The notes under the pieces are model-generated. The model worked only from the letters and a program-made list of their open reading frames with translations. It was not told the origin of the DNA and made no database searches. Source: DAOUAJ01 sp034433615 (GTDB taxonomy: Bacteria; Chloroflexota; Anaerolineae; DUEN01). From it: a stretch of DNA of 7,049 nucleotides. Shown piece by piece: positions 1 through 4,540 of the stretch; position 1 is the first letter of the stretch, and each line of letters starts with the position of its first letter. The position numbers and the translations under genes were made by a program. Where the stretch lies: the NCBI GenBank assembly GCA_034433615.1, contig DAOUAJ010000435.1, positions 1 through 7,049 of the forward strand. The letters run 5' to 3'.

Positions 1-28
1 AAGCGTCCGCTAAAACCCCTTCAATGCT

Positions 29-1150
29 TCACGCCACTGTCTGCTTCCGCACGCGCAGCACGGCCAGTACCAGCGTGACCGGTGCAAAGAGGATGAGGGC
101 CAGCACCGGCTCGCGTAAGGCCTCTATCCCCACGCCCTTAATGATCACGCCGCGAGCGATGATGAGGAAATAGCGCAGCGGTACAATGTAGCTGATCGCT
201 TGCAGAAAAGGTGGCATCGCCTCCAGCGGGAAGAAAAAGCCGGATAGGAAGATCGCTGGCATCAGGGTGAAGAAACTGAGCAGCATCGCCTCCTGCTGGG
301 TCTTGGCCGCGCTGGAGATCATCAAACCAAGGCCTAAACAGGTGATCAGGAAGAGCAGCGATAGCTCCAGCAAGAGCGCGATGCTGCCATTGATGGGCAC
401 TTTGAACCACAATGTGCCGATCAGCAGCACCTCGCCCAGATCGAAGAAGGCGATCAGGACATAGGGGGTAATCTTGCCGATGATCAGTTCGGGCGCGCGC
501 AGTGGCGTGACGATCAATTGCTCGATGGTGCCCTTCTCTCGTTCCCGCACCAGTGCCAACGCGGTGAGGAGCATCGCCATCATCTGTAGGATCATACCAA
601 TGAGGCCAGGGATCATGAAGTTGCTGCTCTTGAGCTCCGGGTTATACCAGACGCGGGTCCGCACCTCCGGCCCCCGAATAGCTGTCTGCCCAAGCTGCAT
701 CTCGATCAGCCGCAGGGAGATACTCTGCCCCACGGTCTGAGCGGCCGCGTACGCCGTATTGGCTACCGTAGGATCGGAGCCGTCCACGACGAATCCCACC
801 TGAGCGGTACCGTGACGCGCCAGATCGCGGCCGTAGCCGGCCGGGATCAGCAGCCCCGCCCGCACCTTGCCCTGATCCATCAGTGCCCGCAACTCTGCCT
901 CGTTTTGCGGGAAATAGCGAGGGACAAAGTAGTTAGTAGCACGGTAGGCGTCAATCAGCGCCCGGCTCTCCACCGTGCGATCCCAGTCCAACACGGCCAT
1001 AGCGAGATGTCCCACGTCGCTGGTAGCCGCGTAGCCCAGGAGCGTTAACTGCATGACCGGGATCAGGAACATGATCGCCAGGGTGCGCGGATCACGGATG
1101 ATATGCAGAAACTCTTTGCGGGTGATAGAAAGGGTACGGGTTACCATCAT
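29..1150 (-). CDS. ABC-2 type export permease (YhhJ/YbhS/YbhR-like)
   Basis: Inner-membrane permease subunit of an ABC exporter of the ABC-2 superfamily (373 aa, a normal length for the YbhS/YbhR/YhhJ group). One N-terminal membrane helix (about residues 23-41) is followed by a large extracytoplasmic domain (about 44-175) and five or so helices: about 178-201, 228-248, 256-279, 288-308 and 348-365. The family hallmark lies at 201-230 (VREREKGTIEQLIVTPLRAP, then ELIIGKITPY), the cytoplasmic coupling segment that contacts the ATPase. It overlaps the upstream TetR gene by 4 bases (ATGA). A ribosome site AGGAG at 1155-1159 is 4 bases from the first ATG and 7 from the second (1145-1147), so the true start could be either. 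The substrate cannot be read from sequence; relatives export drugs, bile salts or lipophilic compounds. No ATPase or HlyD-type partner is in the window; it may lie beyond position 1. Family assignment is secure, substrate unknown. Confidence 0.93.
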   Translation of the reverse strand: MMVTRTLSITRKEFLHIIRDPRTLAIMFLIPVMQLTLLGYAATSDVGHLAMAVLDWDRTVESRALIDAYRATNYFVPRYFPQNEAELRALMDQGKVRAGLLIPAGYGRDLARHGTAQVGFVVDGSDPTVANTAYAAAQTVGQSISLRLIEMQLGQTAIRGPEVRTRVWYNPELKSSNFMIPGLIGMILQMMAMLLTALALVREREKGTIEQLIVTPLRAPELIIGKITPYVLIAFFDLGEVLLIGTLWFKVPINGSIALLLELSLLFLITCLGLGLMISSAAKTQQEAMLLSFFTLMPAIFLSGFFFPLEAMPPFLQAISYIVPLRYFLIIARGVIIKGVGIEALREPVLALILFAPVTLVLAVLRVRKQTVA

Positions 1151-1770
1151 TCATCTCCTGCCAGCAGCCCGCGGAGCAAGATGTCAGCCAGCAGATCAGG
1201 CAAGTGAGGGTCTGAGCGGGTGATCACCGGCTCCCCACTGAGCTCGATGGCGGCAAAGCCCAGGAAAAGGGCCTGCACGAGGCGCACAATCATCGCTGGA
1301 TCAAGTGGACGCAGCCGGCCCTGGGCGACCTGGCGTTCGATGTAACCGTACAAGGCCGCCATGGTAGGCTGTAGCATATGGCCGAGAAAGCGCTGGCGCA
1401 ACTCGACCTGGCTGAGCAGCTCAGGTAGCACAGCGTGAATAACCTCGGCGTTGCGCTGGAACAGCTCGAAACGATGGTGGAGTAGATTGCGAAGAAAGAT
1501 TTCCGGGGGATCGTCGCTGGCTTCCAGCGAACGGGTCAGCGTCTCGATCTCAGCCAGATGTTCGATCATAGCCACCAGCAGAGCATTTTTGCTCTCGAAG
1601 TAATTGTAAAGGGTGCCTTCGGCCACGCCCGCTTCGGCGGCGATCTCGCGCGTGGTGGCGTGGTAAAACCCCTTTCGGGCAAACACCCGAGCCGCGGCGT
1701 CCAGGATTTGATCGGTACGAGCCTGCACCCGTTGGGCGCGGACGGCCGCGCGGTGATCAGAAGAGCACAT
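1147..1770 (-). CDS. TetR/AcrR family transcriptional regulator
   Basis: One-component ligand-responsive repressor, 207 aa, typical of TetR. The N-terminal helix-turn-helix is clear (about residues 20-66: QILDAAARVFARKGF, then TTREIAAEAGVAEGTLYNYF, then ESKNALL). The rest is the variable helical ligand-binding and dimerisation domain. The open frame extends to a GTG at 1806, but I place the start at the ATG at 1768-1770. A strong purine-rich ribosome site (1772-1783) directly precedes it, and the upstream GTG lies inside the operator palindrome and next to the predicted transcription start. It is followed without a gap by the export permease, so it most likely represses its own operon until a transported compound binds, in the manner of E. 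coli CecR and its linked ybh exporter genes. The ligand is unknown. Confidence 0.92.
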   Translation of the reverse strand: MCSSDHRAAVRAQRVQARTDQILDAAARVFARKGFYHATTREIAAEAGVAEGTLYNYFESKNALLVAMIEHLAEIETLTRSLEASDDPPEIFLRNLLHHRFELFQRNAEVIHAVLPELLSQVELRQRFLGHMLQPTMAALYGYIERQVAQGRLRPLDPAMIVRLVQALFLGFAAIELSGEPVITRSDPHLPDLLADILLRGLLAGDE

Positions 1771-1771
1771 A

Positions 1772-1783
1772 CCCCCTCCCCTC
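1772..1783 (-). promoter_or_regulatory. Ribosome binding site deciding the TetR start
   Basis: On the minus strand, GAGGGGAGGGGG lies 1 base before the ATG at 1768-1770, and its GAGG and GGAGG cores are 4-8 bases from that ATG. No comparable site precedes the GTG at 1806. This supports a protein 12 residues shorter than the longest open frame. Confidence 0.75.
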
Positions 1784-1791
1784 GCACAGAT

Positions 1792-1809
1792 TGAGTGAGC
1801 GCTCACTCA
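1792..1809. promoter_or_regulatory. TetR operator, 18-bp perfect palindrome
   Basis: TGAGTGAGCGCTCACTCA is perfectly self-complementary over 18 bases. It lies just downstream of the -10 box of the regulator's promoter and covers the predicted transcription start (about 1805). Size, symmetry and position are typical of a TetR-family dimer site, so bound repressor would block its own operon. The site is about 65 bp from the -10 box of the divergent promoter, so control of the plus-strand genes is possible but less direct. Confidence 0.85.
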
Positions 1810-1811
1810 CC

Positions 1812-1839
1812 ATTATACGCCGGGCAGCAGGAGTGTCAA
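1812..1839 (-). promoter_or_regulatory. Sigma70-type promoter of the tetR-permease operon
   Basis: On the minus strand a consensus -35 TTGACA (1834-1839) and a consensus -10 TATAAT (1812-1817) are separated by 16 bp. Predicted transcription starts near 1805, within the 18-bp palindrome, leaving a leader of about 35 bases before the ATG at 1770. A full-consensus promoter with the operator on its start site fits a strong, tightly repressed promoter. Confidence 0.87.
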
Positions 1840-1871
1840 TCGGGGAGCCGCTATGTGATTGTTCCTATTTA

Positions 1872-1880
1872 TGCTATAAT
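1872..1880 (+). promoter_or_regulatory. Extended -10 promoter for the redox operon
   Basis: TGCTATAAT is a consensus -10 (1875-1880) with the TGn extension (1872-1874). The -35 region about 17 bp upstream (around 1852-1857, tatgtg) is poor, which an extended -10 can tolerate. Transcription would start near 1887, about 80 bases before the first gene, with the 1897-1932 hairpin in the leader. It is divergent from the tetR promoter. Confidence 0.6.
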
Positions 1881-1896
1881 CTCCTCATCAACGCTC

Positions 1897-1932
1897 AGAC
1901 CTCCGAGGTCGCCTCCTAGACCTCGGAGGTCT
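1897..1932. repeat. 14-bp inverted repeat made of two tandem 13-bp palindromes
   Basis: The arms AGACCTCCGAGGTC (1897-1910) and GACCTCGGAGGTCT (1919-1932) are exact reverse complements with an 8-base loop. Each arm is also a palindrome about one central base, GACCTC-N-GAGGTC, at 1898-1910 and 1919-1931. The two centres (1904 and 1925) are 21 bp apart, two helical turns. It lies between the predicted promoter and the lipoprotein gene. It may be an RNA hairpin in the leader, a double operator for a dimeric regulator, or a copy of a dispersed repeat. There is no U-run after it, so it is not an ordinary terminator. Confidence 0.85.
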
Positions 1933-1967
1933 AAATCTAACATTTCGAGAGGAGGCCTGAATCCCAT

Positions 1968-2426
1968 ATGAGCTCGTCTCTGAAGAGCATGACATGGCCA
2001 CTATTGCTCGTAGGGGTGTTCTTGATTGGGGCGCTGAGTGCGTGTGGCAACAAGGCTCAGGTTGAGCTGAAGATGGCACCCGTGTCACAGTTGCCGGCCG
2101 AGATCCAGCGGGCGCCGGCCAACGTGTGCGAGGCATACCAGTTCGCGCTGGCGAACAAGGAGATCCTGGAGAAAATCCCCTGTTATTGCGGGTGCGGCAA
2201 TGTCGGCCATACCAGCAACTACATGTGCTATATCCAGGATGATGGCTCCGTTAGCGGGCAGGTGGTGTTCGATGCCCACGCCCTTGGCTGTAGCATCTGC
2301 GTAGACATCACGCGTGACGTGATGAAGATGCTGAAAGAGGGGAAGGACCTGAAGGTAATCCGGGCCACCATTGACCGGAAGTATAGTCAATTTGGCCCTC
2401 CGACTCATACGCAACCGGTGGAGTAA
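1968..2426 (+). CDS. PCYCGC-motif lipoprotein
   Basis: A 152-aa exported lipoprotein of the PCYCGC-motif family, whose function is not established. The N-terminus is a lipoprotein signal: hydrophobic residues 9-25 ending in a lipobox LSAC, with Cys26 the predicted lipidated residue, so the protein should sit on the outer face of the membrane. The family motif IPCYCGCG is at 70-77 (Cys72, 74, 76). More cysteines follow at 54, 87, 108 and 111, the last two as a CSIC pair, giving seven thiols in the mature domain besides the lipid-carrying one. Such a ladder suggests metal (copper or iron-sulfur) or thiol redox chemistry; that is inference. AGGAGG at 1950-1955 lies 12 bases from the ATG, a rather long spacing, but no better start exists. 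It is first in a tight operon with CuA and polyferredoxin genes, which favours a role in supplying copper to, or shuttling electrons with, those partners. Confidence 0.88.
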   Translation: MSSSLKSMTWPLLLVGVFLIGALSACGNKAQVELKMAPVSQLPAEIQRAPANVCEAYQFALANKEILEKIPCYCGCGNVGHTSNYMCYIQDDGSVSGQVVFDAHALGCSICVDITRDVMKMLKEGKDLKVIRATIDRKYSQFGPPTHTQPVE

Positions 2427-2427
2427 A

Positions 2428-2913
2428 GTGGAGATTAGAGACCAGAGATGGGTGACTCATAGCTCCCATGTGCTCGTCGTTGTGATGATGCTGGCAGTCG
2501 GCACAGTGGTGGCACCATGGCCGAAGGCCGACGGGGCTCCCACCCGGCGAGAGATTCATGTGAACGCTCGTATGTTCGCATTCGAACCTGCCCGCCTGCA
2601 TGTAAACCGGGGTGATCAGGTGACGTTGATCCTTCACTCCGATGACGTGGTGCATGGGCTGTACCTGGACGGTTACGACGTAAACATCAAGACGACGCCA
2701 GGGCGCTCGGTTCAGGCGACCTTCGTGGCGGATCGCGTAGGGAAGTTCCGCTACCGTTGCTCAGTGACCTGCGGCAGCCTGCATCCCTTCATGATCGGTG
2801 AGTTGATCGTGGGGCCGAATGTTCTTTTCTGGCGGGCAGTTCTTCTGACGGTCATCGCGGCGGCCGGCGCCGTCGCCTTCTTCTACACCCGTTCCCTGGA
2901 GGCTGCCCGGTGA
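2428..2913 (+). CDS. Membrane-anchored CuA cupredoxin (COX2-like, stand-alone)
   Basis: A 161-aa extracytoplasmic cupredoxin resembling the CuA domain of cytochrome oxidase subunit II and N2O reductase. An N-terminal signal anchor (about residues 14-30) precedes the cupredoxin domain (about 40-128), and a C-terminal membrane helix follows (133-152). The dinuclear copper ligands are all visible: His76 in SDDVVHG, then Cys111, Cys115, His119 and Met122 in CSVTCGSLHPFM. The residue two after the first Cys, Glu in COX2 and Trp in N2O reductase, is Val here. I choose the GTG at 2428, one base after the previous stop, with GGAG at 2420-2423. A TTG at 2371 would overlap the lipoprotein gene by 56 bases, and a GTG at 2452 remains possible. 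The next gene overlaps its stop (GTGA). It probably passes electrons between the membrane polyferredoxin and a cytochrome; no oxidase subunit I is nearby. Confidence 0.88.
   Translation: MEIRDQRWVTHSSHVLVVVMMLAVGTVVAPWPKADGAPTRREIHVNARMFAFEPARLHVNRGDQVTLILHSDDVVHGLYLDGYDVNIKTTPGRSVQATFVADRVGKFRYRCSVTCGSLHPFMIGELIVGPNVLFWRAVLLTVIAAAGAVAFFYTRSLEAAR
2898..2902 (+). promoter_or_regulatory. Ribosome binding site for the GTG start at 2910
   Basis: GGAGG sits 7 bases before GTG (2910-2912), inside the end of the CuA gene. The GTG shares bases with that gene's TGA stop (GTGA), a layout that couples translation of the two membrane proteins. It fixes the start of the polyferredoxin gene. Confidence 0.8.
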
Positions 2914-4361
2914 ATCGAGTTCATCTCTCGGGTGCAGACACACAAGCGGCACAACGTTTGCGCTTACCGGCCCGTCAGCCCGCCCATGTTGACCGTTTCG
3001 AGCTGACGTCCCTGCCCTGGCTGCACGCGCTCCTGCGCTGGCGGCCGCTCCAGTTCACGCTAATCGCTGCGATGCTTGCATTTTTCGTCCTGGCGATCCT
3101 GGCCGGCCTGATCGGGACACCGGTGGGGAACTGCAACTTCGGCATCATCTTCGTCTGGATCGTGTGGTGGGCGCTGCTCATCGTTATCCTGGTGCCGTTG
3201 GCCGGCCGACTATGGTGCATCATGTGCCCTATCCCCGCGCCGGGCGAGTGGTTGCAACGTCAGGCGTTGGTGGCACCCCGCCATCGTCGGCCGTTGACTC
3301 TGGGTAAACGCTGGCCTGGTCGGCTCAAGAACATCTGGATTCAGAACTTCGCCTTTCTGGGTGTAGCCGTCTTCAGCGCCATCATCCTGACGCGGCCGCT
3401 CGCCACCGGCCTGGCGCTCCTGGGCTTCGTCCTTCTGGCCATCGGGCTGAGCCTGGTCTACGAGCGGCGCATCTTCTGCCGCTACTTCTGCCCGGTGGGT
3501 GGCTTCATCGGCCTCTACAGCATGACTGCTCCCATCGAACTGCGGGTGAAGGATCCTGAAGTCTGCCGGAACCATAAGACGAAGGAGTGCTACCTGGGCA
3601 ACGAGCAGGGGTTCGGTTGTCCCTGGCTGGTCTTTCCTGGCAGCCTGGAGCGGAACACCTACTGCGGCCTGTGCACGGAATGCCTGAAGACCTGCACGAT
3701 GAACAACGTGGCGATTAACCTGCGGTCGCCTGGGCTGGACCTGCTCGTGCCCAGGGGGCGTCGGCTGGACGAGGCGTACAAGGCGCTCATCATGCTGACC
3801 TGCGCGCTCCTTTACTCGGTTATCCTGCTGGGGCCGTGGGGCGCGCTCAAGGATGCAGCTAACCTGAAGGATCTGGGCACGTGGGCGTTGTACGCACTGG
3901 GGTTCGTCACGGTCAACCTGGCCCTGGTGCCGGGGCTCTTCTTCGCGGCGACGTGGCTTGGCCGGCGGCTGGCTCATTTGGAAGATGTGTCGGCGCGCCG
4001 GCTCTTCGTGGATTTCGCCTACGCGCTGGTGCCGGTGGGGTTGATGGCCTGGATCGCGTTCAGCCTCTCGTTCGTGCTGGTCAACATCTCCTACGCGCTG
4101 CCGGTCCTGTCCGACCCATTTGGCTGGGGCTGGAACCTGCTTGGCACCCGTGACTGGCCGTGGACGCCCGTTTTTCCTGCCCTGATCCCCTACTTGCAGG
4201 TGCCGGCCCTGCTGATCGGGCTGATCGGCGGACTCTATGTCGCCTGGCGCATCGCCAGCGAGCACGCGCCGCGGCCGGGGCAAGCGCTGCGCGGCGTCAC
4301 GCCCGTGGCGGCATTCTTGCTGGTGGTTACTTTGGGATTCATCAGGCTCTACCTAGGATGA
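2910..4361 (+). CDS. Polytopic membrane 4Fe-4S protein, NosR/NapH/CcoG-like polyferredoxin
   Basis: A 483-aa integral membrane iron-sulfur protein of the NapH/NosR C-terminal type, which moves electrons between the quinone pool and extracytoplasmic or cytoplasmic partners. I count about nine helices: near 46-70, 77-99, 145-162, 165-183, 290-308, 324-346, 367-393, 424-446 and 464-482. Cysteine motifs in order are Cys75 (GNCNFG), Cys103/106 (LWCIMCP), Cys190/194 (FCRYFCP), Cys219, 227 and 237, then a ferredoxin-like CGLCTECLKTC (252, 255, 258, 262). The CxxCP and CxxxCP pairs at membrane borders are the NosR/NapH signature. The last motif lacks the usual Pro after its fourth Cys. Eleven cysteines lie between 103 and 262, enough for two or more clusters. 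There is no N-terminal flavin-binding (FMN) domain as in full NosR. Its GTG start overlaps the CuA gene stop, so the two are probably made as a complex, with CuA the likely partner. Confidence 0.87.
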   Translation: MNRVHLSGADTQAAQRLRLPARQPAHVDRFELTSLPWLHALLRWRPLQFTLIAAMLAFFVLAILAGLIGTPVGNCNFGIIFVWIVWWALLIVILVPLAGRLWCIMCPIPAPGEWLQRQALVAPRHRRPLTLGKRWPGRLKNIWIQNFAFLGVAVFSAIILTRPLATGLALLGFVLLAIGLSLVYERRIFCRYFCPVGGFIGLYSMTAPIELRVKDPEVCRNHKTKECYLGNEQGFGCPWLVFPGSLERNTYCGLCTECLKTCTMNNVAINLRSPGLDLLVPRGRRLDEAYKALIMLTCALLYSVILLGPWGALKDAANLKDLGTWALYALGFVTVNLALVPGLFFAATWLGRRLAHLEDVSARRLFVDFAYALVPVGLMAWIAFSLSFVLVNISYALPVLSDPFGWGWNLLGTRDWPWTPVFPALIPYLQVPALLIGLIGGLYVAWRIASEHAPRPGQALRGVTPVAAFLLVVTLGFIRLYLG

Positions 4362-4366
4362 CAGAA

Positions 4367-4380
4367 CAGCGTTCGCGCTG
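4367..4380 (+). terminator. UUCG-tetraloop hairpin after the polyferredoxin stop
   Basis: CAGCG-TTCG-CGCTG is a perfect 5-bp stem closed by a TTCG tetraloop, starting 5 bases after the TGA stop. UUCG loops are very stable in RNA. There is no U-run, so it is more likely a 3'-end or processing hairpin than a complete intrinsic terminator. It may separate expression of the first three genes from the CuA-cytochrome gene. Confidence 0.45.
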
Positions 4381-4415
4381 AGGGCAGTGCTACAGCGCAT
4401 GAACCCCCCACTGCG

Positions 4416-4508
4416 TGTCATGCTGAGGAGCGCCTTTTGCGACGAAGCATCTCAAACCATCATAGTGTGACGAGATTCTTCGCCTCGCAGACTCGGCTCA
4501 GAATGACA
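4416..4508. repeat. Dispersed inverted-repeat element (MITE- or REP-like)
   Basis: A 93-bp element with imperfect inverted arms of about 38 bases. The left arm starts TGTCATGCTGAG (4416-4427) and ends GAAGCATCTC (4444-4453). The right arm starts GAGATTCTTCG (4472-4482) and ends CTCAGAATGACA (4497-4508). About 18 bases lie between the arms. Similarity may extend outwards: the left flank has CCCCCC near 4404-4409 and the right flank GGGGG at 4513-4517. No open frame is carried. It fills most of the 179-base gap between the polyferredoxin and CuA-cytochrome genes, and a related arm occurs inside the next gene (5239-5274), showing it is repeated. I know similar GAGATTCTTCG/CAGAATGAC hairpins as frequent intergenic repeats in several environmental phyla. 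As RNA it would fold into a long stem. Confidence 0.82.
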
Positions 4509-4540
4509 TAGCGGGGGCAATTCTCGGGGCAGGGATCAGA

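Noticed and set aside
1771..1806. A longer TetR protein starting at GTG 1806
   Set aside because: The GTG is inside the operator palindrome and next to the predicted transcription start; the ATG at 1770 has a strong ribosome site.
2371..2427. A TTG start giving a longer CuA protein
   Set aside because: It would overlap the lipoprotein gene by 56 bases and place extra basic residues before the signal anchor; the GTG at 2428 follows the stop directly with GGAG upstream.
3210..4283. A 357-codon open frame on the minus strand
   Set aside because: It lies antisense to the polyferredoxin gene and is rich in Arg, Gln, Pro and His, the usual shadow of a GC-rich membrane-protein gene. No domain is recognisable and there is no ribosome site.
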